Shown piece by piece: positions 16,464-25,756 of a DNA stretch of 64,000 bases (position 1 is its first letter; every line of letters starts with the position of its first letter). The position numbers and the translations under genes were made by a program. Source of the DNA: Frigoriglobus tundricola (lineage in GTDB: Bacteria; Planctomycetota; Planctomycetia; Gemmatales; Gemmataceae); contig NZ_CP053452.2 in assembly GCF_013128195.2 (NCBI RefSeq), forward strand, positions 8,184,001-8,248,000. The letters are read 5' to 3'. Under the pieces are notes generated by a model. That model was not told where the DNA came from. It made no database searches and worked only from the letters and a program-made list of their open reading frames with translations.

Positions 16464-17486
16464 CTAGACCCGGGCGACGATAGCGTCCGTGAACGCGACG
16501 GTGCCGGCGGTGCCGCCGATGTCGCGGGTGCGCACCTTCCCCTCCGTGAGCACCGCGCACAGGGCCGCGCGGATGCGCTCGGCCGCGGGCGCCTCGCCGA
16601 TGTCCTTCAGCATCTCGATCGCCGGCAGGATGAGCGGCAGCGGGTTGGCCGTGTCCGGCGGCACGCTCTCGTGGCTCGCCCCGTACACCGCCTCGTACAC
16701 CGTCACGTCGTGCCCGCGGTTGATGGCCGCCGTGGTGCTCACCCCGCCGACCAGCCCGGCCCCGAGGTCGGAGAGCAGGTCGCCGTACAGGTTGCCCGCG
16801 GCCAGCACCTCGAACTGCTGCGGCCGGCTCACCAATTGGTTGCAGGTGTTGTCCACAATGAGATCCTTGGGCGTGATCTCGGGGTAGTCCTTCGCCACGG
16901 TGCGGTAGCAGTCGAGGAACAGCCCGTCGGCCATCTTCAGGATGTTGGCCTTGTGGATGCAGTGGACCGTCTTGCGGTTGGTCCTGCGGGCCAGCTCGAA
17001 CGTGAGCCGGAAGAACCGCGTGCACGCGGCCTCCGTCACGATCTTGAAGCTCTGCACCACGCCCGGCACGATCTCGTGTTCGCTGGCGGTGTACAGGTCC
17101 TCGGTGATCTCGCGCACGAGCAGGAAATCGACGCCGCTGAACCGGCTCGGGATGCCCGGCAGGTTGTGGACCGGCCGCACCGAGGCGAACAGCCCGAGCT
17201 TCCGCCGGAACGCGACGTTGTAGTTGGTCGGCACGAGCGGCCCGTGGGCGGTGGGGGTGCCGGCGCCTTTTGGCTGAAGCAGCTTGGTTTTCAGCGCGAT
17301 CCCGCACCCGCGGATGGCGTCGAACGTGGCCGCCGGCAGCGCGTCCAGCCCGTGTTCGAGCGCCGCCCGCCCGGCCGTGTGGACCTCGAACTCCACCGGC
17401 ACGCGCGCCGCCTCGAACAGCCGCCGCACGGCCTGTTCCTGATCCAGGCCCAGCCCGCCGCCCTGAACGAACACGACCTTCCGCAT
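16464..17486 (-). CDS. divergent isocitrate/isopropylmalate dehydrogenase paralogue
   Basis: A 340-residue member of the beta-decarboxylating dehydrogenase family. The catalytic tyrosine (TEDLYTASEHE), lysine (IHKANILKMADGLF) and metal aspartates (AGNLYGDLLSDLGAGLVGG) are kept. The nucleotide-binding stretch is unlike the family: where the canonical relative at 26411 has AVHGSAPDIAGKGWANP, this one has AVYGASHESVPPDTANP, losing the usual His and PDIAGKG loop. The opening is VFVQGGGLGLDQEQAV, replacing the usual EGDGIGPEV. Substrate or coenzyme use may therefore differ. The ATG at 17486 is chosen for the GGGGGGAG site before it. Inverted repeats flank the gene on both sides. Confidence 0.85.
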   Translation of the reverse strand: MRKVVFVQGGGLGLDQEQAVRRLFEAARVPVEFEVHTAGRAALEHGLDALPAATFDAIRGCGIALKTKLLQPKGAGTPTAHGPLVPTNYNVAFRRKLGLFASVRPVHNLPGIPSRFSGVDFLLVREITEDLYTASEHEIVPGVVQSFKIVTEAACTRFFRLTFELARRTNRKTVHCIHKANILKMADGLFLDCYRTVAKDYPEITPKDLIVDNTCNQLVSRPQQFEVLAAGNLYGDLLSDLGAGLVGGVSTTAAINRGHDVTVYEAVYGASHESVPPDTANPLPLILPAIEMLKDIGEAPAAERIRAALCAVLTEGKVRTRDIGGTAGTVAFTDAIVARV

Positions 17487-17532
17487 CAGCAGCTCCCCCC
17501 GGATGGTCACGAGTGCGGGTATCTTACGGAGC

Positions 17533-17620
17533 CGTAAAGTCATGAAGTCGAAAGTCGATGACCCGAGCCGTCTTGGTCTTTGACCTGCGACTTTACGCCT
17601 TGCGACTTCACGACTTTACG
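17533..17620. repeat. inverted repeat between dioxygenase and dehydrogenase-like genes
   Basis: CGTAAAGTCATGAAGTCG (17533-17550) pairs with CGACTTCACGACTTTACG (17603-17620) with one mismatch. Further GACTTTACG-like words lie between, for example at 17588-17597. It is located in the 142 bases between the stop of tryptophan dioxygenase and the start of the dehydrogenase gene, so it could end the first transcript or shape the leader of the second. Confidence 0.75.
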
Positions 17621-17628
17621 ACTCGAAA

Positions 17629-18411
17629 TCACAACCGGTGCCGGATGGCCCACAGGTCGGGGAACACCGGATGGAACAGGGACCGTTTCAGGAACTCCAC
17701 GCCCAGCGACCCGCCGGTGCCCCGTTTGCTCCCGATGGTCCGCTCCACCAGTTTGATGTGCCGGTACCGCCACTCCTGAAAGCCCTCGTCGAAATCGGTC
17801 ATGAGTTCGAAGAGGATTTCCAGGTCCGGCTGACCCTTGTAGAGCCGGAGGATCCCTTCTTCCACCACTTCGTCCGGGGCGGTCGGTTGTGTGAAATCAC
17901 GCGTCGTCAGGTGGTCGGGGATCGTGACCCCGTGGCGGGCCAGGAACGCGTAAAACGCGTCCACCACCGACGGCTCGTTCAGCCGCCGAACGAGCCGCTC
18001 GTACCCGGGCGTGCCGGGCGTCTGGTGCTTGAGCATGTCGACCCGCTTGTAGCCGAGCAGGAACTCCATTTCGCGGAACTGGCTCGACTGGAACCCGGAC
18101 GCCGTATCGAGCCGGTCGCGGAAGCTGTTGAACGACATGGGGGTGAGCGTCTCGACCACGTCCACCTGTTCCACGGCCACCTTCATGATGGTGCGGAGCC
18201 GCTTGAACGTGCTGATCGCCGGGTAGGTCCGCCCCGCGACGAAGTCGCCCTTTACCTTGTCGAGTTCGTGCAGGAGGAGCTTGAACCACAGCTCGTAGGC
18301 CTGGTGAACGACGATGAACAGCGTCTCGTCGTGTTCCGGCGGGTCGGACCGCGGGCGCTGGAGGGCGAGCAGCTCGTCGAGGTGCAGGTAATCGGCGTAA
18401 GTGAGGTCCAC
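17629..18411 (-). CDS. kynA: tryptophan 2,3-dioxygenase
   Basis: About 260 residues of a haem dioxygenase that opens the indole ring of L-tryptophan to N-formylkynurenine, first step of the kynurenine pathway. Landmarks: LTYADYLHLDELLALQ at the start, DETLFIVVHQAYELWFKLLL (substrate pocket), FRDRLDTASGFQSSQFREME, and RYRHIKLVERTIGSKRGTGG. In the last segment the His is the expected haem ligand and RGTGGS binds substrate. Homology begins right at the GTG chosen. An in-frame ATG at 18513 adds 34 residues unlike the family, so the true start is uncertain. No other kynurenine genes are seen nearby, though the adjacent dehydrogenase-like gene is co-oriented. Confidence 0.92.
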   Translation of the reverse strand: MDLTYADYLHLDELLALQRPRSDPPEHDETLFIVVHQAYELWFKLLLHELDKVKGDFVAGRTYPAISTFKRLRTIMKVAVEQVDVVETLTPMSFNSFRDRLDTASGFQSSQFREMEFLLGYKRVDMLKHQTPGTPGYERLVRRLNEPSVVDAFYAFLARHGVTIPDHLTTRDFTQPTAPDEVVEEGILRLYKGQPDLEILFELMTDFDEGFQEWRYRHIKLVERTIGSKRGTGGSLGVEFLKRSLFHPVFPDLWAIRHRL

Positions 18412-18484
18412 GGCAAGTCCCGCGTGCGCTGGAGAAGGCGGAAGCACCCGCTTCCGCTCACGGTAGCTTACGCAGAGAACCGTT

Positions 18485-21229
18485 TCACTTCTTGTCCGCA
18501 GACGGGGCATCAATGCTTAATGGGTGCTCCCGTTTTCGGGGGGGCACTTCGGGGTCGATAATCATTCTTGGCTTGTGGGGGTCGATGATCGGTTCAGTTT
18601 TGAGCCACGGGAGCTCGCGTTTTCCGGGCGCCTTAAACGCGGACAGAATCCGGAGGACGTTCCCGGCCGTATCGCGAAGGACGAAGACGTGTCCCTTCGC
18701 GAACGCGATTTCGCCGAACGGCGAGAGCAACTTGCGCAGCTCGCTCTTGGCCTCCTCTTCCTTGAGATTCAGTTCTTTTAGCGTGATCGACACTTCCACC
18801 AGCTCCGTTCGGCCGCGGTCAGCGAGTTCGGAGAGCGTGACGCGCGCGAAATAACTCCCGTCCAGTTTTTCGTCCGCCAGGAGCACCACGAACGTCTTCC
18901 CGCGGCGGATCAGAATGACCTTCAGTCGTGCCAATGCCTCGTTGATGATGTCTGTGATTTCGACAAGCGTAAACTCGCGACCGGCGGGCGGCTCGTAGGT
19001 GAACGTACCCGTCAGTTTCACATTGAGGACGGGGGTCAGTCCGGACAGTTTCGCGTACGTATCGAACACCTCGTCCCATTTCGCGCTCTTCATCCGGAAG
19101 GGGAACTTTTTCACCGCCGGGGGAACCGCACGCGGATCGGGCTTGGCGTCGTTCGGGGCCCCGTGCGGCTTGTCCTCCAGTTCGCGCAATGCATCCACGA
19201 GGCGAAATTGTTCGTCCGGTGTTCCGAGTACCATGATCTGGTTCTGCGCGGTCAGCGGAATGATGCGCATACGTGGAAACGCGACCTGGAGTTGGCCCGC
19301 GACTTCGGCCGCTTTGAGTTTCGTGAGCGCGTACGTTATCAGCACGGGCTCGGTCTTCAGAGCCGGCTCGGGTTTCGATGGCAGCGGCTCGCCGATGTGT
19401 CCGAGTAGCTGGAGAATACGAACGATGCGGTCGATGTTGCCGACAGTGTCCATGATCAGGATCGCGTTCGTCTTATCCAGCGGGACCATCTGACCGAACG
19501 GCGTGAGCAGCTTCTTCAGCTCGTACTGCGTGTCGGTCACCACCATCCCTTTGATGGGCAGGAGGACCTGGACGATTTCGGTGCGACCGCGCTTAGGGAG
19601 ATCTTCGAGCGCGATGCGGGGAACGTGCGTCGGGTCGATCTTCTCGTCGGCCGGGTGGATGAAGAATGTCATGCGGCGGCGGACCAGAATGAACTTCTGC
19701 TGCGCCATCGTCTCGTTGATGAGGTCGGTTACCTCGGCCATCGTGAACTTGCGATCCCTGCCCGGTTTTATGGTCACGCTCCCGGTCGGCTTGACCGTGG
19801 TGATCATCGTCAGGCCGGTTTCGGTCGCGTACCAGTCGAGTACGTCCTTCCAGGCGACATTGTCGAAGTGGATAGAGAGCGTCTTCTCCGCGGGCACGGC
19901 CGGTGCGTTACCGTGGCGGCGCTCTGCCGGTTCAAACTCCCCAGCCTTTTCCGTGGTGAGGTGGTCCGCATAGACCAGCACCACGCCTTCGTCGGCTACG
20001 GGAACGAACGTGGCCTTCGGATATTTCTTCGCCAGTTCTCTGGCGATTTCGCCCGCATTCGCACCCTTCTGCAGCGGGATCACGCTCGCCCGTTTCGGCC
20101 TCTCTTCGCCCATCAAGTGGAGAACCTGTTCGATCTCGACAGTTGCTTTCTGGTCTGCATAAATTAGTAAGCCTTTCTCCCCAACAAGTACGGAGACCGT
20201 TACGCCTTTGCCCGTGAACGACTTGGCGAGGGGCTTCGCGATCGCCTCGGGTTCGAGCGTCTTCAACGGGATGACGGTGAGGACTTTCTGGGCCTTCTCC
20301 GTAGCCGCTGGGTTCTCGGCAACCGGCTTGGCTCCGGGTGGAAATCGCGGCTCGCGCGCTTCCGGCACCGGTCGGGCGCTGGCGAAGTGGAACGCGCCGA
20401 CGCAGCACGCGAGGGCCAGCCCGCTGCATATTACGACCGGCGCGATTGCACGGAATTTGCTCGTCAACATGGCTCTCAGCACCCCTTCGGTTGTGTCCGC
20501 GACGCGGCGCGAAATCAGTCCGCTCGCTGCGGCGTGGGCGGGGACGTCGATCCTCACCGCGCGAATCACGCTCGCGAGTATCGGCGGCGGAACGGCCGCC
20601 CCGCTGCGTTCAGTTAACAGTGCGAGTACCGCCGCGACCGGTACGACCCCGCGGGCGGTCAGACGTGCCGCGAGCAACTGCCGGGCCCGCGCCAGGCGTC
20701 CGGCGACGGTTCCTTCCGGGCACCCGAGCGCCTGCGCGGCCCCGCGGCGCGTGAGACCTTCGAGATCGCAGAGGACGATCACTTCGCGATAGCGCTCGGA
20801 TAATCGACTCAGTTCGTCGTCGAGCACTGCGAGCCACTCGTCGCGGGTGTCCGTCGGGGCCATCGGCGGTTCCGTCACTGCCGCGAGCGGGCACTCGCGC
20901 TTCGCGCGCCGGGCGTTCGCCTCGCGCAGCTTGCGGGCGGTGTTGTACGCGACCCCGTACAGCCACTGCGCGAGCCGGTGGCGCGTGCCGATGGTCGCGG
21001 CCTTGCGGGCCAGGACGAGGAACGCGGCCTGGAACGCGTCGTCCGCGTCCGCGGTATTCCGGAGCACGCGACAACACACGGCCCGGACCATCGGCCCGTG
21101 TCGGCGCACGATGGCCGCGAACCCCTCTTCGTCGCGCAGGCGCACGAAAAGGTCGAGGAGCTGACCGTCGGTGCGCTCGGTCCGCGCCGCGTCGGCAAGA
21201 GAATCGAGAATCTGGACGACGGTGTTCAC
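18485..21229 (-). CDS. ECF sigma factor fused to transmembrane helix and secretin-type N domains
   Basis: A protein of about 914 residues. Residues 33-108 are sigma region 2 (DADDAFQAAFLVLARKAATI, QWLYGVAYNTARKLREA). Residues 133-193 are region 4 (LSERYREVIVLCDLEGLTRR, then GCPEGTVAGRLARARQLLAA). A single transmembrane helix lies at about 262-283. The remaining 600 residues are extracytoplasmic alpha/beta repeats that look like secretin/STN N0-N1 modules: VLTVIPLKTLEPEAIAKPL, LSIHFDNVAWKDVLDWYATE, then NLI-type units, two of them near-parallel (about 448-650 and 745-890). No secretin channel domain follows. The start is a GTG at 21229 with GAGGG just before, possibly too close. It suggests a membrane-tethered sigma factor sensing envelope partners. 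Confidence 0.85.
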   Translation of the reverse strand: MNTVVQILDSLADAARTERTDGQLLDLFVRLRDEEGFAAIVRRHGPMVRAVCCRVLRNTADADDAFQAAFLVLARKAATIGTRHRLAQWLYGVAYNTARKLREANARRAKRECPLAAVTEPPMAPTDTRDEWLAVLDDELSRLSERYREVIVLCDLEGLTRRGAAQALGCPEGTVAGRLARARQLLAARLTARGVVPVAAVLALLTERSGAAVPPPILASVIRAVRIDVPAHAAASGLISRRVADTTEGVLRAMLTSKFRAIAPVVICSGLALACCVGAFHFASARPVPEAREPRFPPGAKPVAENPAATEKAQKVLTVIPLKTLEPEAIAKPLAKSFTGKGVTVSVLVGEKGLLIYADQKATVEIEQVLHLMGEERPKRASVIPLQKGANAGEIARELAKKYPKATFVPVADEGVVLVYADHLTTEKAGEFEPAERRHGNAPAVPAEKTLSIHFDNVAWKDVLDWYATETGLTMITTVKPTGSVTIKPGRDRKFTMAEVTDLINETMAQQKFILVRRRMTFFIHPADEKIDPTHVPRIALEDLPKRGRTEIVQVLLPIKGMVVTDTQYELKKLLTPFGQMVPLDKTNAILIMDTVGNIDRIVRILQLLGHIGEPLPSKPEPALKTEPVLITYALTKLKAAEVAGQLQVAFPRMRIIPLTAQNQIMVLGTPDEQFRLVDALRELEDKPHGAPNDAKPDPRAVPPAVKKFPFRMKSAKWDEVFDTYAKLSGLTPVLNVKLTGTFTYEPPAGREFTLVEITDIINEALARLKVILIRRGKTFVVLLADEKLDGSYFARVTLSELADRGRTELVEVSITLKELNLKEEEAKSELRKLLSPFGEIAFAKGHVFVLRDTAGNVLRILSAFKAPGKRELPWLKTEPIIDPHKPRMIIDPEVPPRKREHPLSIDAPSADKK

Positions 21230-21398
21230 GTGCCCTCGCTGTTCGCCCGGTCCGCACCAGTTACTTCCCGCCGACAGCGAATTTGATACACGCGGCCCCA
21301 AAAGAACAACGGAAGGACTGATGAGAGGTGCGCCGGCGGCAGTAGCAACCCGTCCGGCCGTTGAGTAGACTCGCAACACACGTTCCGAGGAACACCGG

Positions 21399-22601
21399 AT
21401 GCCCATCACCATCACAACTACCGTCGCTCTCGTCCTCTCGCATTTTGCGGCGCCGGTTCAGCCGGAGTCGAAGGGGAACGAGCATTTTGAGTCGGGCGCG
21501 GAGGCGCACGCGAAGCGGGACTACGAGAAAGCGATCAGAGAATACACCGCGGCGCTCACGCGCGAACCGAAGTCGGTGGCGATCTACGAGGCCCGTGCCG
21601 ACGCGCACGCGCACAACGGCGACCCGCTGGCGGCGATCCGGGACCTGAGCGAAGCGATCGCACTCGACCCGAACCGGGCGCGCACCTACGCGGCCCGCGG
21701 GAACCTCCGCTGCCGGTTGGGCTGGACCGAAAAGGCGATCGAAGACCTCACCGAAGCGATCCGACTCGACTCCGCCCAGGCGACCAGCTTCTACGACCGG
21801 GGGCTGGCGTACGCGCGCCACGGTGATCACAAGAAAGCCATCGCGGACCACACGACCGCGCTCCGCCTCGATCCCGACATGGCGGCGGCCCACCACGCGC
21901 GCGGCGTGGCTCGTGGGACCCTGGGCGAATTCGACCGGGCCATCGCGGACTTCTCCGAGTGCATCCGCCTCGATTCCAAATACGCTAGAGCGTTCCACAA
22001 CCGCGGGGCCGCCTACCGGGTGCAAGGCAAACTGGACAAGGCCCTCGCCGACCTGGGCGAGGCCATCCGCCTCGAACCCCGAGAGCCGTCGCACTACCTC
22101 GCCCGGGCCATCTGTTACCGGTTGAAGAGGGACTTCCCGGCGGCGTTCACGGACTGCGACGAGGCCGTCCGGCTGGACCCGAAGAACCCGGTCGCGCTCT
22201 GTCACCGCGCCGCGGTGTGCCTCGTCACCCGCGAGTGGGAGGCGGCGCGCAAGGACTTTGACGAAGCCATCCGGCTCAACCCGAACTACGCCGATGCGTT
22301 CATGCACCGAGCGATGTTAATCGCCTCGTGCCCCGACCCGAGGTATCAGGACGCGCCGCTGGCCTTCAAGGACAGCAAACGGGCGTGCGAACTGACCGAG
22401 TGGAAGAACTCGGCCGCGCTCGAAGCCTACGCGGCCTCACTTGCCGCGCTCGGCGACTTCGAATCGGCGGTGAAATGGCAGAAAAAGGTACTCGCCGATG
22501 ACGTGTACATGAGGACCGAGGGCACCAGCGCCCGCAAGCGCCTTGAACTGTACGAATCGCAGACGCCTTTTCGGCCGGACCCCGGGCCGAGAAGGGACTG
22601 A
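21399..22601 (+). CDS. secreted or periplasmic TPR protein
   Basis: A 400-residue protein with a leader of about 20 residues (ITITTTVALVLSHFAAPVQP), then about nine consecutive 34-residue tetratricopeptide units. Examples are AHAKRDYEKAIREYTAALTR, AYARHGDHKKAIADHTTALR and YRVQGKLDKALADLGEAIRL, each showing the W/L-G-A-Y-F-A-P spacing. The repeats recur with the I-x-L-D/N-P cap typical of Sel1-free TPRs. Such solenoids bind peptides or other proteins. The partner is unknown. A GAGGA site 7 bases before the ATG supports the start. It is transcribed divergently from the large ECF fusion, with about 170 bases between, and converges on the GDPD gene. Confidence 0.88.
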   Translation: MPITITTTVALVLSHFAAPVQPESKGNEHFESGAEAHAKRDYEKAIREYTAALTREPKSVAIYEARADAHAHNGDPLAAIRDLSEAIALDPNRARTYAARGNLRCRLGWTEKAIEDLTEAIRLDSAQATSFYDRGLAYARHGDHKKAIADHTTALRLDPDMAAAHHARGVARGTLGEFDRAIADFSECIRLDSKYARAFHNRGAAYRVQGKLDKALADLGEAIRLEPREPSHYLARAICYRLKRDFPAAFTDCDEAVRLDPKNPVALCHRAAVCLVTREWEAARKDFDEAIRLNPNYADAFMHRAMLIASCPDPRYQDAPLAFKDSKRACELTEWKNSAALEAYAASLAALGDFESAVKWQKKVLADDVYMRTEGTSARKRLELYESQTPFRPDPGPRRD

Positions 22602-22774
22602 GCCGAATTGGCGGGCGCGGCTGGACGAATGGGAAGCGGACCCCGCGCAGCCGGAGTGTGGTCCCCGCGCTCCGCGAGCGGTCGCGACACCCCGGTGGAG
22701 GTGACGCGGTTGTTCCGTTCTGGTGGGCACGGCGAAGCACCGCTCGCGGAGCCAGTGGACCACACTCCGGGATA

Positions 22775-24328
22775 TTACCGGGTTTCGAGTTCGACCGCCC
22801 GGAGGACGCGGAGCGGGTGGTCGGTCTGAATCAGGTCGATCCCCCACCCCATCGCCGTGCGGTACGGCTCCACGGTGTCGTTCACTCCCAGCGCATCGGA
22901 GAACACCTTGATGCCCTTCTCGTGGCACGCGGCGATCATCTCCTTCGAGAGGATGCGCCAGTTCGCGTCCACCCCGTAGGGCTTGACCTCAGCGACCTTT
23001 TCCAGATCGGCAACCGCCCTGAGCGGCGGCAGCGGGCGGACGCGGGCGTCGAGTTTCTTCAGCCGCCCGCAGTATTCCGCCGACTGGTAGACGACGTGCC
23101 GGTCGAACAGACCGTGGTCTTTGATTGCGGCCAACAGGGCACCTGGGGCGATGTCCTTGGCGTCGAGGTACACACTCGCCGTGTCGCCCAGTGCGGTCAG
23201 GGCTTCGTCGAGGGTCGGGACGCGGGTTCCGGCGAACGGCTTCCCGAACCACGCCCCGGCGTCGAGTTTCCGCACCTCCTCAAGGGTGAGGTCGCGCACC
23301 CGCCCCTTACCGTCGGTCGTGCGGTTCACGGTTGAGTCGTGCATCACCACGAACTTTCCGTCCTTCGTCGTGCGGATGTCGATCTCGACATAATCGGCGC
23401 CCAGCGCCGCCGCGGTCGTGATCGCCGGCAGCGTGTTCTCCGGGGCGTAGCGGTTCGCCCCGCGGTGGTACGCGACCGCGACCGGCCACTTCGGCACCCG
23501 TTTGCGGGCCGCAGTCATCAGCGCCCGCTCGGGGGCGGCCGTCAGGAGCCGGTCCGCACCCGACGCGATCATCTTGAGCCACGTCTCGGGAGTATCCCAC
23601 TTCGCCCCGAGAACCCTGGCCTGAACCGTGATCCCGTTCGCGTGAAACGTTTTGCACAGTTCGGGCGTGACGTCAACGGCGTCGATCTCAACAGCGTTGG
23701 GTGCGACGTCTTTCACAAAGGCGACGAGATCGGCCGTCGGCGTGTATCCGGTCATCGTCGGGACGCTACCGCCGCTCGCCTTTCGTACTTTCGCGACCAC
23801 GTCCGGGGTGCCGTGGGCGACGATCTGCTTTTCCATCCCGGCCGTGCGGATCTCCTTTACCAGAAGTTCCGGATCGATCCGCTTGCAGTCGAGGCACAGG
23901 TTCAACTTTCCCTTTGCCAGCGCCAGTGCCTCGCCCAGCGAGAGTACCCGGGCCGCCTTGAACCGCGGGGCGAACCACGTGCCGGCGTCGAGCGACTGTA
24001 ACTCGTCGAGCGACCGATCCGCGACCGCGCCCTTGGCGTCCGTCTTCCCGTCGAGCAGGGCGTCGTTAAAGACGACGTGCTGGCCGTCCTTCGTGAGCCG
24101 CACCGCGATCGCGCACCATTCGATGAAGTCGGAGGCGCAGGCGTCGATCGCGAGCCGGGTGTTTTCCGGCGCCATCGCGACCAGCCCGCGATGGGCGACG
24201 ACCTGAGCGGGCCGCACCGGTCGGTCGGGCCCGATGAGGGGAACCCGCGGCTCGGCTCCGACCGCCGGGAACGAAGCGCCGACCACAGCGGACGCGGCGA
24301 GGAATTCGCGGCGGGTGAGGCGGGACAT
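22775..24328 (-). CDS. tandem GDPD-domain glycerophosphodiester phosphodiesterase
   Basis: A 517-residue protein with a Tat leader (RREFLAASAVVGASFPAVGA) and two glycerophosphodiesterase TIM-barrel domains. The second (from about residue 285) is complete: AYHRGANRYAPENT, YVEIDIRTTKDGKFVVMHDS, giving the HR, EN, E-x-D and HD catalytic residues. The first (from about 40) keeps AHRGLVAMAPENT but reads EWCAIAVRLTKDGQHVVFND, so the second acid and the catalytic HD His are replaced. It is probably inactive and structural or regulatory. The active domain would hydrolyse glycerophosphodiesters to glycerol-3-phosphate and an alcohol outside the cytoplasm. A GGAG site precedes the ATG. Confidence 0.92.
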   Translation of the reverse strand: MSRLTRREFLAASAVVGASFPAVGAEPRVPLIGPDRPVRPAQVVAHRGLVAMAPENTRLAIDACASDFIEWCAIAVRLTKDGQHVVFNDALLDGKTDAKGAVADRSLDELQSLDAGTWFAPRFKAARVLSLGEALALAKGKLNLCLDCKRIDPELLVKEIRTAGMEKQIVAHGTPDVVAKVRKASGGSVPTMTGYTPTADLVAFVKDVAPNAVEIDAVDVTPELCKTFHANGITVQARVLGAKWDTPETWLKMIASGADRLLTAAPERALMTAARKRVPKWPVAVAYHRGANRYAPENTLPAITTAAALGADYVEIDIRTTKDGKFVVMHDSTVNRTTDGKGRVRDLTLEEVRKLDAGAWFGKPFAGTRVPTLDEALTALGDTASVYLDAKDIAPGALLAAIKDHGLFDRHVVYQSAEYCGRLKKLDARVRPLPPLRAVADLEKVAEVKPYGVDANWRILSKEMIAACHEKGIKVFSDALGVNDTVEPYRTAMGWGIDLIQTDHPLRVLRAVELETR

Positions 24329-24564
24329 GGCTCGGCTCCGTTCGGCTCAAAAACAGTGGAGAATAGAGGGCTTCGTGTGTCAGTGTCCGCTGTCGGAACA
24401 GAAAGAGCCCCAGATGACGCAGAGAGAGCAGATCATGCGAAGAGAGTTGATCGAGGTTTGATCTGCGTCTCCCGCGTGACCTGTGGCTCCCGCTCCTCGG
24501 GCCTTCACGTCCGGTTGTGACGTGCGCTGCTCAGTCCGTCACTTCGTGAACCAATTCGATAAGA

Positions 24565-24592
24565 GCCCTGCCCGCACGAGACGGGGCAGGGC
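24565..24592 (-). terminator. hairpin terminator after second DUF1559 gene
   Basis: GCCCTGCCC (24565-24573) pairs with GGGCAGGGC (24584-24592) around a 10-base loop, about 25 bases past the stop codon of the leftward gene. On that strand the hairpin is followed by TCTTATCGAATT, a weak T-rich tract, so rho-independent termination is plausible. Confidence 0.5.
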
Positions 24593-24616
24593 GGTGGGTA
24601 GCGATACGATCTGTCC

Positions 24617-25756
24617 TTACCAGTCGCTCCCCACAACCGAGCCCTGGTAACGGGGATCGTTACCGATCATTCGCCAGGTGGCCGGGGACACCGACGAGTT
24701 CACGATCCGGACACTCGCATCGCCCAGACAGACCGGCATGCCGCCTGTGTGGGGCGTCTGCGTGATCAGGCTGCTACAGCCGTTCGGGTCCGTCGAGCCG
24801 AACGTTCCCAGATTGGCGGCTCCGGTCGGCGGGTTCATGTTCGGCCGAACTTGCATGATCTGGAGCGTGGGGGTGTACTGGGACGTCCCCGAAGTGTCGA
24901 AGTCCGCACCCGGGCAGCCGCCTTGGAAGTAGATCCCGAGCTGCTGGTACACCGTGAGCCAACCGTACCCGACCGCGGCCTGCTCGTCGCCCCCGCCGCA
25001 CTGGATGTACCCCCAGTGGTGCCAGTAGTAGGTGTGCTGGTGACTGTCGTCGACGGTGCCGCTTCCCGACCCGAACCCGACGGCATAGCACAGCGCGTAG
25101 CGTTCCGCGAAGAGCGACGTGTTCGTGAGGCCGTTCGGCATGGAGTTCATCAGGGATTTCGGGGTCGGGGTGAGGACCAGCACGTTCGCGGCGTAATTCG
25201 AAACGGCGAACCCCGCTTCGGATTTGACGCTGATGCCGTTGATTTGGTTGCCGCTCGTCGTGATGTAGTTACCCGTTGTCGGGTCGGAGGGGCAGATCAG
25301 CGTCTGTACGATCGGCGTACCCGACATGCCCGGCGCGGTGCCAGTGCACACGGCCGCATAGGCGTCGTAGTTTTGTGTCCCGGTGGCCTGGATCAGCGAG
25401 AACAGGTTGCCCTGTTCGATGTACGGGAACAGGTGGACGGCCCAGGTGCCCGGGGCGCCGTCCGGCGCGGTGGCGGCGCCGTAGTTCTGTGACGCCGGAT
25501 ACCCGGCGCCGCCCCAGGAACTGGCTGTGGGCCAGTTCCAGTTGGGGGGGATGACGCCGAAGCTGCTCTCGTAGTTGTGGAGCGCCAGGCCGAGCTGCTT
25601 CAGGTTGTTGGTACACTTCATCCGGGCCGCGGCCTCGCGGACCTTCTGGACGGCGGGGAGCAGGAGGCCGATCAGGATCGCGATGATGGCGATCACCACC
25701 AGCAACTCGATCAGCGTGAACGCGGGCCTCGAAACGAGGCGGCGACGAATCATCAT
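24617..25756 (-). CDS. DUF1559 prepilin-like protein
   Basis: A 379-residue relative of the protein at 6513. The short leader [20 protein letters not shown] has the prepilin cleavage site (Ala-Phe rather than Gly-Phe) and the +5 Glu, then [20 protein letters not shown] and the shared [24 protein letters not shown] segment. The DUF1559 body includes [11 protein letters not shown] and the closing [20 protein letters not shown]. Two tandem ATGs (25756 and 25753) follow a GGAG, and the second has the better spacing. The open frame extends to 26041, but that part has no homology. Presumed surface pseudopilin-like protein of unknown role. Confidence 0.92.
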   Translation of the reverse strand: MMIRRRLVSRPAFTLIELLVVIAIIAILIGLLLPAVQKVREAAARMKCTNNLKQLGLALHNYESSFGVIPPNWNWPTASSWGGAGYPASQNYGAATAPDGAPGTWAVHLFPYIEQGNLFSLIQATGTQNYDAYAAVCTGTAPGMSGTPIVQTLICPSDPTTGNYITTSGNQINGISVKSEAGFAVSNYAANVLVLTPTPKSLMNSMPNGLTNTSLFAERYALCYAVGFGSGSGTVDDSHQHTYYWHHWGYIQCGGGDEQAAVGYGWLTVYQQLGIYFQGGCPGADFDTSGTSQYTPTLQIMQVRPNMNPPTGAANLGTFGSTDPNGCSSLITQTPHTGGMPVCLGDASVRIVNSSVSPATWRMIGNDPRYQGSVVGSDW

